In this document: positions 1-8,385 of the stretch, in pieces
How positions within the stretch are numbered: position 1 is the stretch's first letter
Layout of the letters: the number at the start of each line of letters is the position of its first letter
Assembly (NCBI RefSeq): GCF_037658235.1
Contig: NZ_JBBJLN010000002.1
Location: 62,001 to 126,000, forward strand
Direction of reading: 5' to 3'
From: Yunchengibacter salinarum
GTDB lineage: Bacteria > Pseudomonadota > Alphaproteobacteria > Sphingomonadales > Kordiimonadaceae
DNA: 64,000 bases
Translations under genes and position numbers: made by a program
The notes under the pieces: generated by a model
What the model saw: the letters and a program-made list of their open reading frames with translations, nothing else
Told to the model about the DNA's origin: nothing
Databases searched by the model: none

Positions 1-408
1 GGGGTGGAAGCGCGTCTTGTGGCCCGGTTCAGCGATACGATCACCGGCCAGGCCAATTATGCATTCGTGGCCAGCCGCACGCCCGACGGCAGCCGGGAAC
101 AGCGCCGCCCCCGGCACACCGCCCATGGGCAACTGGACTGGCAGGTGACACCCCGCCTGGGTCTGTCCCTGACCGGTGATTATACGGGCACCGCGCTGGA
201 CACGCTGTTTCCCGCCTTCCCCGAACCGGCCCGCACCGTGGCGCTGGATGATTATCTGCTGGTGCGTATCGCCGGGCGTTACAGTATAACCGATCGCGTG
301 CGTGTCACGGGCCGGATTGAAAACCTGCTCGATGAACGCTATGAGGATGTGATCGGGTTTCAGGCACCGGGCCTTGCCGCCTATGCCGGTCTGGCCGTGG
401 ACTTCTAA
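1..408 (+). CDS. TonB-dependent receptor, C-terminal part (cut by window edge)
   Basis: This is the last 135 residues of an outer-membrane beta-barrel; the frame is open to base 1, so the start lies outside the window. The sequence alternates polar and hydrophobic residues in strand-like stretches, contains a RIENLLDERYED segment typical of the last strands of TonB receptors, and ends in VDF, with the terminal phenylalanine used as a barrel-assembly signal. The family imports siderophores, cobalamin or other scarce solutes using TonB energy. The substrate cannot be read from this fragment. The following DUF6580 gene starts 18 bases after the stop, so they are probably co-transcribed. A BtuB-like role is possible but not shown. 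Confidence 0.85.
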   Translation, partial: GVEARLVARFSDTITGQANYAFVASRTPDGSREQRRPRHTAHGQLDWQVTPRLGLSLTGDYTGTALDTLFPAFPEPARTVALDDYLLVRIAGRYSITDRVRVTGRIENLLDERYEDVIGFQAPGLAAYAGLAVDF

Positions 409-425
409 CCCCGCTGGAGGATGTT

Positions 426-938
426 ATGCAGACGTTTCTGACCCTTTTCGCCTTTGTGGGCCGCCTGATCCCGCATCCATGGAATATTTCCCCGGTGGGG
501 GCCAGTGGCCTTTTCGCCGGTGCCCATCTGCCGCTGTGGCGGGCCTGGCTGGTGCCGGTGCTGCCCATGCTGATGGCCGATCTGCTGCTGGGCTTTTATG
601 ACTGGCAGTCCATGGCTTTTGTGTATGCCGGTTTCGCGGCGAGCGTGCTGGTGGGCCGGCTGATGCTGGCCCGCGCGCAAAAGCCGGGCCGGGTGGCCGC
701 CGCCGTGGCGGTGAATGCGGCGCTGTTCTTCCTGCTGTCCAATCTGGGGCCGGTGCTGGCGGGCTTCTATCCGCTGACCGGGGAAGGCATCCTGGCCGCC
801 TATGTGGCGGGCCTGCCCTTCCTGGCCGCCAGCCTGATCGGGGACGGGGCCTATGCGGTGGTGCTGTTCGGCGGCTATGCGCTGGCCCGCGATCGTGGCT
901 GGCTGCTCGCCCGTGCCGTTCAGCGCCGCGGGGTGTAA
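426..938 (+). CDS. DUF6580-family membrane protein, putative transporter component
   Basis: A 170-residue, strongly hydrophobic protein with about five membrane segments. It resembles the DUF6580 family of putative transport proteins, which look like the substrate-binding (S) subunits of ECF transporters. The conserved N-terminal stretch RLIPHPWNISPVGA and a following aromatic/glycine-rich part support the family call. It lies 18 bases after the TonB receptor and 5 bases before the next gene, so the three form one transcription unit. An inner-membrane step for whatever the receptor imports is the natural inference; no substrate is shown by the sequence. Confidence 0.7.
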   Translation: MQTFLTLFAFVGRLIPHPWNISPVGASGLFAGAHLPLWRAWLVPVLPMLMADLLLGFYDWQSMAFVYAGFAASVLVGRLMLARAQKPGRVAAAVAVNAALFFLLSNLGPVLAGFYPLTGEGILAAYVAGLPFLAASLIGDGAYAVVLFGGYALARDRGWLLARAVQRRGV

Positions 939-942
939 GCCC

Positions 943-2451
943 ATGTGGAAGAAGGCCCTGATCGGTCTGGGTCTTGGCCTCGGCGCGTTGGCGCTGGGGC
1001 TTTTTCTTTTCTGGCCGGACAAGTGGGTGGTACGCGGCCCGGCGCTGGACATGCTCACCGGCGAACAGGTGGCGGCGCCCGACCGGGAGACCATTAATGA
1101 CCGCTTCACCCTGCCGGACGGTTTCGCCATGGGTGTTTTTGCCGCGGACGTGCCCCATGCCCGCATGATGCGGGTGACCGGGGCGGGGGATGTGCTGGTT
1201 TCATCCATGCGGGAAGGGCGGGTGATCCTGCTGCACCGGGACGACGACGGCGATGGCCGCGCCGACGGGCGCACCGTCCTGTTTGACGGGCTGGACGTGC
1301 CCCACGGCCTCGCGCTCAGGGATGGCATGGTCTATGTGGCCGAAACCGACCGGGTGAGCCGCGCGCCCTTCGATGCGGACGCCCGCACCGCCGGGGCGCT
1401 GGAGCCGATCATCACCGGCCTGCCGGGCGGCGGCAATCACCGCACCCGCACCATCGGCTTTTCCCCGGATGGCTGGCTGCACATCACTGTGGGGTCGAGC
1501 TGCAATGTGTGCCGGGAAGACCACCGCTATCGCGCCACCATGCTGCGCGCGCGAGCCGATGGCAGCGACCTTGAAATTTTCGCCATCGGCCTGCGCAACA
1601 CGGTGGGGTTCGATTGGCAGCCGCGCACGGGCAGGCTTTTCGGTACCGACAATGGCCGCGACCTGCTGGGCGACACCATCCCCACCGACGAGCTGAACCA
1701 TATTGTGCGCGGCGGCTTTTACGGCTGGCCGGTGGCCTTTGGCAACCGGATGCCGGACCCGGACATGGGCCGGGGTGCGGCGGATCGCATCGCGCAATCC
1801 CTGCCGCCCGCGCACGGTTTCGGCGCGCACCGGGCGCCGCTGGGGATGCGCTTTCTGGCCGGTACCGCGGCGCCGGACGGCTATCAGGGCGCGGCGCTGG
1901 TGGCGCTTCACGGCAGTTGGAACAGCAGCGTTCTGGTGGGCTACAAGCTGGTCAGCCTGCACTGGCAGGGGGACGCGGTGACATCCAGGGATTTCCTGAC
2001 CGGGTTCGAGCGGGACGGGGAGGTGATCGGCCGCCCGGTGGATGTGGCGCTGGGCGGTGATGGCACGATCTATGTGAGCGATGATTATGCCGGGGCCGTG
2101 TATGCCATTCGCCGGGGTGACGGGGCGGCGGGCGATGCCCTGCCGGCGCGGGCTCAGGGTGAGACTGCGGACGGCCCGCGGCTTGATGATCTTGATCCGG
2201 CTGAGAAGACCGCCGCCCTTGCCAAGGGGGCGCTGGTGTTCGCCACGGGCGGCTGCGCGCGCTGCCATGTGCAGGCTGCCGCGCCGGAAGGGGCCCATGT
2301 CACGCCCCTGAAAGGGTTGAAGGCGCGCTATGACCTGCCGGAGATGATCGCGCTTTTGAAAAACCCGCCGCAGCCGATGCCCGTGCCACAGCTCACACAG
2401 GCTGAACGAAAGGCGCTGGCGGTTTATCTGTTGGATCAGGCGGGCCGTTAG
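943..2451 (+). CDS. PQQ-type sugar (sorbosone/glucose) dehydrogenase fused to cytochrome c
   Basis: A 502-residue protein starting at the ATG at 943, four bases after the DUF6580 stop. Residues 5-25 form a signal/anchor helix. The middle is a six-bladed propeller of the soluble glucose/sorbosone dehydrogenase type (GNHRTRTIGFSPDG, GLRNTVGFDW, TDNGRDLLGD, HGSWNSS are visible family signatures). The last 80 residues are a small cytochrome c domain with one CARCH haem site. Such fusions oxidise a sugar or aldehyde in the periplasm and pass electrons to the respiratory chain. Its placement after a receptor and a putative importer is unusual. The last 66 coding bases lie in the first copy of a 76-bp tandem repeat. 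Confidence 0.8.
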   Translation: MWKKALIGLGLGLGALALGLFLFWPDKWVVRGPALDMLTGEQVAAPDRETINDRFTLPDGFAMGVFAADVPHARMMRVTGAGDVLVSSMREGRVILLHRDDDGDGRADGRTVLFDGLDVPHGLALRDGMVYVAETDRVSRAPFDADARTAGALEPIITGLPGGGNHRTRTIGFSPDGWLHITVGSSCNVCREDHRYRATMLRARADGSDLEIFAIGLRNTVGFDWQPRTGRLFGTDNGRDLLGDTIPTDELNHIVRGGFYGWPVAFGNRMPDPDMGRGAADRIAQSLPPAHGFGAHRAPLGMRFLAGTAAPDGYQGAALVALHGSWNSSVLVGYKLVSLHWQGDAVTSRDFLTGFERDGEVIGRPVDVALGGDGTIYVSDDYAGAVYAIRRGDGAAGDALPARAQGETADGPRLDDLDPAEKTAALAKGALVFATGGCARCHVQAAAPEGAHVTPLKGLKARYDLPEMIALLKNPPQPMPVPQLTQAERKALAVYLLDQAGR

Positions 2452-2611
2452 CAAAAAAGGGCCACAGCTCACACAGGCTGAACGAAAGGCGCTGGCGGTT
2501 TATCTGCTGGATCAGGCGGGCCGTTAGCAAAAAAGGGCCACAGCTCACACAGGCTGAACGAAAGGCGCTGGCGGTTTATCTGTTGGATCAGGCGGGCCGT
2601 TAGCAAAAAAG
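2386..2611 (+). repeat. Three tandem copies of a 76-bp unit
   Basis: Copies begin at 2386, 2462 and 2538 (period 76); the third is cut two bases short. Copy 1 is the last 66 bases of the dehydrogenase gene, including its TAG, plus a few bases. Copies 2 and 3 lie after the stop and repeat this gene end. The only difference I see inside the unit is one base (ctgctgg in copy 2, ctgttgg in copies 1 and 3), so the duplication is recent or kept uniform. Since 76 is not a multiple of 3, the extra copies are untranslated. Confidence 0.95.
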
Positions 2612-2633
2612 CGCCGCCTGAGTCGGGCGGCGC
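2604..2633 (-). terminator. Rho-independent terminator of the DUF2189 gene
   Basis: A perfect 8-bp stem (gcgccgcc/ggcggcgc, 2611-2618 with 2626-2633) encloses a 7-base loop and has a run of A at 2604-2610. Read on the minus strand, this is a GC stem followed by Ts, 40 bases beyond the stop of the DUF2189 gene. It carries no T-run on the plus strand. Confidence 0.8.
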
Positions 2634-2672
2634 CCCTGCCGGGCCGTGGCTGGGGCCGCGCCGGCCTTCGCT

Positions 2673-3536
2673 TCAGCTTGTGGGCGCTTCGCTTTCGGCC
2701 TTAGGGGTTATGTCGGCCTTCGGAGCCACGTCGGCGCGGGGCACCAGCGCGCGATAGGCGTGCCAGCTTGCGTGGCCCACCAGCGGGAAAACCAGGATCA
2801 TGCCCAGAAACAGCGTGGCGATGCCAAAGGCGGTAAAGAGCGCGATCAGCCATGCCCACAGCATCATGGGCCAGAAATTTTCCTTCACGGCCCGGATGGA
2901 GGTGATCACCGCGGTCATGAAATCCACATCGCGGCGGAACAGCAGCGGCACGGAAATCACCGATACCGCATAGACCGCCAGCGCGATGCCAGCCCCCACA
3001 ATGGTGCCCACCACCAGCATGGTGGCGCCTTCCACGCTGAACAGAAGCTCCGGTACGAACTGGTCGATGGGGGGAAAGGTCTTCATGCCGAAAAACAGGG
3101 CATAGATCAGCGTTGCCAGCCGCACCCAGGCCAGGAACATGAACATCAAGGTCAGCCCCATATAGGCCATCTGCATGGTGAAGGCTCGCTTGACGAACAG
3201 CATTTCCTTCGCCGTAATGCCCTGGCCTTCTTCCAGGCGGCGGCTGGCTTCATACAGGCCCACGGCGACCATCGGCCCCACCAGCATGAACCCGCCCCCC
3301 AGCACCAGCACAAGGGCCGCCATTTCCAGTTCCAGCAGGGCGAAAAACAAGGCCAGCGAGATGCCGGAGAACAGCACGCCATAGGTCAGGCTGAGCCGGG
3401 CATTGGCGCGCAGATCCCGCCATCCCGCGGACAGCCAGCGCCACGGATCTTCCGGCGTGATCCGGTTCAGACCGGGCCCGGTGACGACGGTTGAGAAGCG
3501 GTCACTGTGGGTTGGCTTGTCGGATGTCAGGTCCAT
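2673..3536 (-). CDS. DUF2189 integral membrane protein
   Basis: A 287-residue protein with about six membrane helices and a WRWLSAGWRDLRANARLSL N-terminal motif typical of the DUF2189 family of unknown function. The start at 3536 is chosen because a GGGGGAG ribosome site sits 8 bases upstream; the frame stays open upstream to 3614. The C-terminal tail is short and charged with the near-repeat ADVAPKADITPKAE. In other alphaproteobacteria this family is often near cytochrome oxidase genes, and here the cbb3 locus is 2.5 kb away, on the other side of a chemoreceptor gene. No biochemical role can be read from the sequence. Confidence 0.8.
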   Translation of the reverse strand: MDLTSDKPTHSDRFSTVVTGPGLNRITPEDPWRWLSAGWRDLRANARLSLTYGVLFSGISLALFFALLELEMAALVLVLGGGFMLVGPMVAVGLYEASRRLEEGQGITAKEMLFVKRAFTMQMAYMGLTLMFMFLAWVRLATLIYALFFGMKTFPPIDQFVPELLFSVEGATMLVVGTIVGAGIALAVYAVSVISVPLLFRRDVDFMTAVITSIRAVKENFWPMMLWAWLIALFTAFGIATLFLGMILVFPLVGHASWHAYRALVPRADVAPKADITPKAESEAPTS

Positions 3537-3735
3537 TGCTGTTCTCCCCCCAAAAAAGCAAATCCGCGTCCATCTATGGGGCAGCCTAACAGAAATCGCC
3601 TTGCGATGGATCAAAAACCGTGACAGCCACCGCGCATGATCGACCCCATGCGCGGCTCACGCACGGCCCATGTGTGGCCCAAGGGGCGGCGGGGTGGTTG
3701 CCGCCTTGTTTTTCGCCCCGGCCCGCTCAGTCGGG

Positions 3736-5529
3736 TCAGTCGATTTTCGAATAATCGCTGAGAAAGCCGTCCACGTCCGTGCGCAGGGTCTGGGCGGTCT
3801 GTTCCAGCTTTTCGATGGCCGACAGCACATCCGCCGCGGCGGCGCTGGCCTGATCGGCGCCGCCGGTCACCTGTTCCAGGCCGGATGCCACCTCGTCGCT
3901 GCCCTGCTGGGTCACGGTGGCGGCCCGGCTCAACTGATCGGTGGCGGAATACTGCTCCTGAATGGTGCCCACCACCCGGCGCAGCACCCCGGCCAGTTCG
4001 GTCATCTGCTCGTCGGCGGTGGTGATGGCCTTGCGCACCTCTTCCGAGACGTTTTGCATCGCCTTGACCTGGGTGGAAATGTCGGCTGTGGCGTTGGCGG
4101 TCTGGCTGGCGAGCGATTTCACCTCCCCCGCCACCACGGCAAAGCCCTTGCCCGCATCGCCCGCGCGGGCGGCCTCAATGGTGGCGTTCAGCGCCAGCAT
4201 GTTGGTCTGTTCGGCGATGTCGTCGATCAGTTCCACCACGGCACCGATCTTGCCGGATGCCTCGGTCAGTTTTTCCACCGTGGTGGCGCCGCGCCTGGAG
4301 GCTTCGGATGCTTCGCTGGACAGCGAATCCGCCTGTTCCATATGCTCGGTGATGGACTGCATGGCCTGGGTGAAGCCCTCCACCGCATCTTTCATGCCGC
4401 TCGCTTCGCTTTGCATTTCCGAGGATGTGCGTGACACGCGGGTCACCTGTTCCTGCGTGCTCTGGGCGCTTTCGGCCATGTCGTCGGCGGTCTGGCGCAT
4501 GTCGGTGGATGCGCTTTCCATATTGCCTACGCTGGTCAGGATGCGGTTTTCAAAGTCCCGCACCAGTTCTTCCAACTGGTCGGCGCGGGCCTGGCGGCGC
4601 TCGGCGGCCTCTTCCCGCTCGGCCACGCGGCGGCGCTCTTCCTCGGCGGCGCGGGCGGATTCCTCCGCCTGCTTTTCCTGCTGGCGGCGGGTTTCCTCGG
4701 CCAGGCTTTCCGTTTCCACCATGGCGTCGCGGAACACCACCACCGTCTTGGCCATGGCACCGATTTCATCGCCGCGGCCCTGGTGGGGGATGGACTGTTT
4801 CTTGTCCCCGCCCGCAATGGCACGCATGGCGCCGGTGATGTCCTCCACCGGCTGGGCGATCCGCCGCCCGGTCAGGCGGCTCAGGGCGATGGCCAGCAGG
4901 ATGGCGAGGATGGCGGCGATGCCCAGCGAAACCTTTTGGCTGAAGAAGGCATCGCGCATGGCCGCTTCGGCCTGTGCCTGCTTGGCTTCCTGATGCTCGA
5001 TCAGGTCGGCGATGGTGAAGAGCACGGTTTCCAGATATTCATACGCCTTGCCCTCGGTCTCATAGGCGATGGCCTTGTCGATATTGCCCTCCTCGCCGGA
5101 CATGGCGAGTCGCATCTGCTCGCTATAGACCTTTTCCTTCAGGGTCTCGAAGGCGTCCCGCACCTTTCGGCCCATTGCGACGCCCTTTTCGTCGCCTTCG
5201 ATGAGCTGCATGAATTTGCGGAAATTCTTCTGATAGCGCACGTCGGTATCTTCATAGACCTGCACCAGAAAATCGTTCTGGGTCAGCATGATGCCGCGCA
5301 CTAGGCCGTTGATGTCCACCATGTCCGCATGGGCCGAACGCAGCGCGATGGTGGCCCGGTACTGGGTGCTGGCGCGCTCGGTGGCGGACTCGGCCATCAG
5401 GGTCTCTATGAAGGTGACAAGGATGAACAGCATGAACACCGCCATCACCGCACCCTGGCCCACGGCCACCTTGTGGGTCATTTTCAGGTCCGCGAACCAG
5501 CCTTCGAATCGGTCCTTGATTGATGCCAC
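3736..5529 (-). CDS. Methyl-accepting chemotaxis protein
   Basis: A 597-residue transmembrane chemoreceptor. TM1 is at about 24-46 and TM2 at about 199-219, enclosing an all-helical periplasmic sensor of about 150 residues (four-helix-bundle type by appearance). A HAMP linker follows at about 220-272, then an Arg/Glu-rich coiled coil (275-325), and the signalling domain, whose hairpin tip reads AEQTNMLALNATIEAARAGD, the near-invariant CheA/CheW contact. There is no C-terminal CheR-binding pentapeptide. It stands alone, without che genes nearby, between the DUF2189 gene and the cbb3 locus. An aerotaxis or redox role is only suggested by position: no haem- or flavin-binding domain is visible. 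Confidence 0.92.
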   Translation of the reverse strand: MASIKDRFEGWFADLKMTHKVAVGQGAVMAVFMLFILVTFIETLMAESATERASTQYRATIALRSAHADMVDINGLVRGIMLTQNDFLVQVYEDTDVRYQKNFRKFMQLIEGDEKGVAMGRKVRDAFETLKEKVYSEQMRLAMSGEEGNIDKAIAYETEGKAYEYLETVLFTIADLIEHQEAKQAQAEAAMRDAFFSQKVSLGIAAILAILLAIALSRLTGRRIAQPVEDITGAMRAIAGGDKKQSIPHQGRGDEIGAMAKTVVVFRDAMVETESLAEETRRQQEKQAEESARAAEEERRRVAEREEAAERRQARADQLEELVRDFENRILTSVGNMESASTDMRQTADDMAESAQSTQEQVTRVSRTSSEMQSEASGMKDAVEGFTQAMQSITEHMEQADSLSSEASEASRRGATTVEKLTEASGKIGAVVELIDDIAEQTNMLALNATIEAARAGDAGKGFAVVAGEVKSLASQTANATADISTQVKAMQNVSEEVRKAITTADEQMTELAGVLRRVVGTIQEQYSATDQLSRAATVTQQGSDEVASGLEQVTGGADQASAAAADVLSAIEKLEQTAQTLRTDVDGFLSDYSKID

Positions 5530-5995
5530 CTTGGCCCCCTTGCTTTTTGTATGCTGCCCTGTCCCGCGCCGCTTTTGCCTGTATTGCCCGCGCGACCCCC
5601 GCTTGCCCGCCCGTGTATCTTGAGGAAGGGCGGGCTGGCGTTGGTGTTGCCGGATTTCGACCGGTAGCCTTTCATCTTCCTAGCGCGATGACAGGTCCGC
5701 GCCAAGATTCTTCTGGGGACGGGTTAACCATGTGCCCTCGGCAGACTCGCCATGCCAGCGACAGTGTTCCGCATCGCCGCCATTTGCGCAGAACACGTTT
5801 TCGTGAACATCGGGTGACCCCGCGCAGCCACCTTTGCGACGCTTTGGCGCAGGGAACCTTCATGGCCTTTGACCTGGATCAACCCGGCTGGCACTCTGTC
5901 TTGGCAGAAAGCGGTCTGGAATGAAGAAAAAGACCGTGCGGGCCGCACAGCCGCCTGCATCAAGGGATGAAGCAACACCATTTGGGGAAACGCAC
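5530..5995. other. Intergenic region between the chemoreceptor and ccoN
   Basis: About 465 bases separating divergent genes. It must hold the minus-strand chemoreceptor promoter and the plus-strand cco promoter. The only site I can support is the FNR/FixK-type box at 5869-5882. A frame open through 5520-5924 has no recognisable protein content and no good ribosome site, so I do not call it a gene. Confidence 0.6.
5869..5882 (+). promoter_or_regulatory. FNR/FixK-type box upstream of ccoN
   Basis: The 14 bases read TTGAC-CTGG-ATCAA, matching 9 of the 10 fixed bases of TTGAT-N4-ATCAA. Its centre is 121 bases before the chosen ccoN start. A class II arrangement (centre at -41.5) would put the transcription start near 5917, leaving an 80-base leader. 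Control of cbb3 genes by FNR/FixK is well known in alphaproteobacteria. Confidence 0.75.
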
Positions 5996-7633
5996 ATGGC
6001 GACCAATCTGACGGCTGAGCCGGGTTCCGGTATGCGGCCTGCTGGCGTGGTGATGATGGCACTGTTCGCGGCGCTCGCGCTGGGCAGCCTTTTCGTTGCC
6101 GCGGGGGCCTATGATGCCACCATGGAATTTCACGCGCTGGTTTTCGCCATCTTTTTTATCGGCGGCATTTTGTGGATCGGCAGGGACGCCCAGACCGCGC
6201 CGGAGCAGGGCTATGCCATGCAGGTGGTGCGCCACGGCGTGGTTGCTTCTGTTTTCTGGGGCATTGCCGGGTTCGCGGCGGGTACGCTGATCGCTTTTCA
6301 GCTTGCCTATCCGGCGCTCAACTTTGATACGAGCTGGTTCAATTTTGGCCGCATGAGACCGCTGCACACCAGCGCGGTAATTTTCGCCTTTGGCGGCAAT
6401 GTGCTGATCACCACCAGTTTTTACGTGTTGCAGAAAACCACCAAGGCGCGGCTTTGGGGCGGCAATCTTGCCTGGTTCGTGTTCTGGGGCTATCAGCTTT
6501 TCATCGTGCTGGCGGCCACGGGCTATCTGATGGGGACCACCCAGTCCCGCGAATATGCCGAGCCCGAATGGTATGTGGATATCTGGCTGACCCTTGTGTG
6601 GGTCGCCTATCTGGTGGTCTTCATGGGAACGCTGGCCCGCCGGCACGAGCCGCACATCTATGTGGCCAACTGGTTCTATCTGGCCTTCATCGTCACCATT
6701 GCCATGCTGCATCTGATCAACAATCTGGCGGTGCCGGTCAGCATCTATTCCAGCAAGTCGATCGCGCTGTTTTCCGGCCTTCAGGACGCCCTGATCCAGT
6801 GGTGGTACGGCCATAACGCGGTGGGCTTCTTCCTGACCGCCGGTTTCCTGGGCATCATGTATTATTTCGTGCCCAAGCAGGCGGAGCGGCCCGTTTACAG
6901 CTATCGACTGTCCATCATTCACTTCTGGTCGCTGATCTTCCTGTATATCTGGGCGGGCCCGCACCACCTGCACTATACCGCGCTGCCGGACTGGTCGCAG
7001 ACGCTGGGCATGGTGTTTTCCGTCATGCTCTGGATGCCAAGCTGGGGCGGCATGATCAACGGCCTGATGACCCTGTCCGGCGCCTGGGACAAGCTGAGGA
7101 CCGATCCGATCATCCGTATGCTGGTGGTGTCGGTGGCCTTTTACGGCATGTCCACCTTTGAAGGCCCGCTGATGTCGGTGAAGGCGGTGAACTCGCTGTC
7201 CCACTATACGGACTGGACCGTGGGTCATGTGCATTCCGGCGCGCTGGGCTGGGTTGGCTTTGTCAGCTTCGGGGCGCTGTACTGCCTGGCCATGTGGGCT
7301 TTCGGGCGGCGCCAGCTTTATTCCAAGGCGCTGGTGGAATGGCACTTCTGGATCAGCTCCATCGGCATCGTGCTCTATATCACCTCCATGTGGGTGGCGG
7401 GCATCATGCAGGGCCTGATGTGGCGCGCCTATGACGAGCTGGGCTTCCTGCAATACAGCTTCATCGAGACCGTGGAACAGATGCACATCTATTATGTGAT
7501 CCGCGCGCTTGGCGGGGTGCTCTATCTCATCGGGGCCATCATCATGGCCTATAACATCACACGGACCATACAGGGCGCGGTTCGTCCGGGCGAGGCGGAA
7601 GAACCCGCGCCCGCGCCTGCGGCAGCGGAATAA
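5996..7633 (+). CDS. ccoN: cbb3-type cytochrome c oxidase subunit I
   Basis: The catalytic subunit of the high-affinity cbb3 oxidase, which reduces O2 to water in the inner membrane. The 545-residue protein has about twelve membrane helices. Haem and copper ligands are visible in RPLHTSAVIFAFGG, YGHNAVGFFL, WAGPHHLHYTALPDW and WTVGHVHSGALGW. I start at ATG 5996 rather than the upstream ATG at 5921, because the latter would fall almost on the transcription start expected from the FNR box and would add 25 polar residues. GGGGAAA lies just upstream. It is the first gene of the cco unit; ccoO follows after 11 bases. Confidence 0.96.
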   Translation: MATNLTAEPGSGMRPAGVVMMALFAALALGSLFVAAGAYDATMEFHALVFAIFFIGGILWIGRDAQTAPEQGYAMQVVRHGVVASVFWGIAGFAAGTLIAFQLAYPALNFDTSWFNFGRMRPLHTSAVIFAFGGNVLITTSFYVLQKTTKARLWGGNLAWFVFWGYQLFIVLAATGYLMGTTQSREYAEPEWYVDIWLTLVWVAYLVVFMGTLARRHEPHIYVANWFYLAFIVTIAMLHLINNLAVPVSIYSSKSIALFSGLQDALIQWWYGHNAVGFFLTAGFLGIMYYFVPKQAERPVYSYRLSIIHFWSLIFLYIWAGPHHLHYTALPDWSQTLGMVFSVMLWMPSWGGMINGLMTLSGAWDKLRTDPIIRMLVVSVAFYGMSTFEGPLMSVKAVNSLSHYTDWTVGHVHSGALGWVGFVSFGALYCLAMWAFGRRQLYSKALVEWHFWISSIGIVLYITSMWVAGIMQGLMWRAYDELGFLQYSFIETVEQMHIYYVIRALGGVLYLIGAIIMAYNITRTIQGAVRPGEAEEPAPAPAAAE

Positions 7634-7644
7634 AGGGGGGCGTC

Positions 7645-8376
7645 ATGAAGTTCCAACACGCCATAATCGAAAAAAACTCCATCCTGCTGCTGGTGCTGAC
7701 CCTGCTTGTGGTCTCCATTGGCGGCCTGGTGGAGATCGTGCCGCTCTTCTTCATCAAGAGCACCATCGAGAAGGTGGAGGGGATGCGCCCCTACACCCCG
7801 CTGGAGATGGCGGGCCGGGAAATCTACATCCGGGAGGGCTGCTATAATTGCCACAGCCAGATGGTGCGCCCCTTGCGGGACGAGGTGGAGCGTTACGGCC
7901 ATTACTCGCTGGCGGCGGAAAGCATGTATGACCACCCCTTCCAGTGGGGCTCCAAGCGCACCGGGCCGGATCTGGCCCGCGTGGGCGGCAAGTATTCAGA
8001 CGAATGGCACCGCCTGCATATGGAAAAGCCGCAAAGCGTGGTGCCGGAATCCGTGATGCCGGGCTATCCCTTCCTGGCGGAAACGCCGCTGGACTATGAG
8101 CACATCCAGGATCACATCGCCACCTACAGGCTGGTGGGCGTGCCCTATGACAAGGCCATGGTGGAAAACGCCAAAGCCGACCTGGAAGCCCAGCTCGACC
8201 CTTATTCCGATGGCTATGACGGCCTGGTGGAACGGTACGGCGAAGACATCAATATCCGCGATTTCGATGGCCAGCCGGAACAGGTGACGGAACTGGATGC
8301 CCTGGTCGCCTATCTGCAAATGCTGGGCACGCTGGTGGACTTTGAAACCTTCGATGCCGCCAAACAGAAACAGTAG
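7645..8376 (+). CDS. ccoO: cbb3-type cytochrome c oxidase subunit II (mono-haem)
   Basis: A 243-residue membrane-anchored cytochrome c. A single N-terminal helix (about residues 12-34) anchors it, and the CYNCH motif at 66-70 binds haem c; the downstream VMPGYPFL segment supplies the axial methionine region. It passes electrons from CcoP to CcoN. Length and the SQMVRPLRDEVERYG signature match the family. It lies 11 bases after ccoN and 9 bases before ccoQ. Confidence 0.97.
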   Translation: MKFQHAIIEKNSILLLVLTLLVVSIGGLVEIVPLFFIKSTIEKVEGMRPYTPLEMAGREIYIREGCYNCHSQMVRPLRDEVERYGHYSLAAESMYDHPFQWGSKRTGPDLARVGGKYSDEWHRLHMEKPQSVVPESVMPGYPFLAETPLDYEHIQDHIATYRLVGVPYDKAMVENAKADLEAQLDPYSDGYDGLVERYGEDINIRDFDGQPEQVTELDALVAYLQMLGTLVDFETFDAAKQKQ

Positions 8377-8385
8377 GATCGCGCC

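Noticed and set aside
2386..2611. Three spaced repeats considered as a CRISPR array
   Set aside because: The copies are directly adjacent without spacers and are part of a coding end.
3685..3715. Hairpin with following Ts (GGCGGC/GCCGCC) as a plus-strand terminator
   Set aside because: No plus-strand gene ends upstream of it, since both neighbours are on the minus strand, and the stem is short. It has no T-run in the orientation of the chemoreceptor gene.
5520..5924. Frame between the chemoreceptor and ccoN as a small gene
   Set aside because: It overlaps the chemoreceptor start, lacks a ribosome site and known content, and contains the FNR box.
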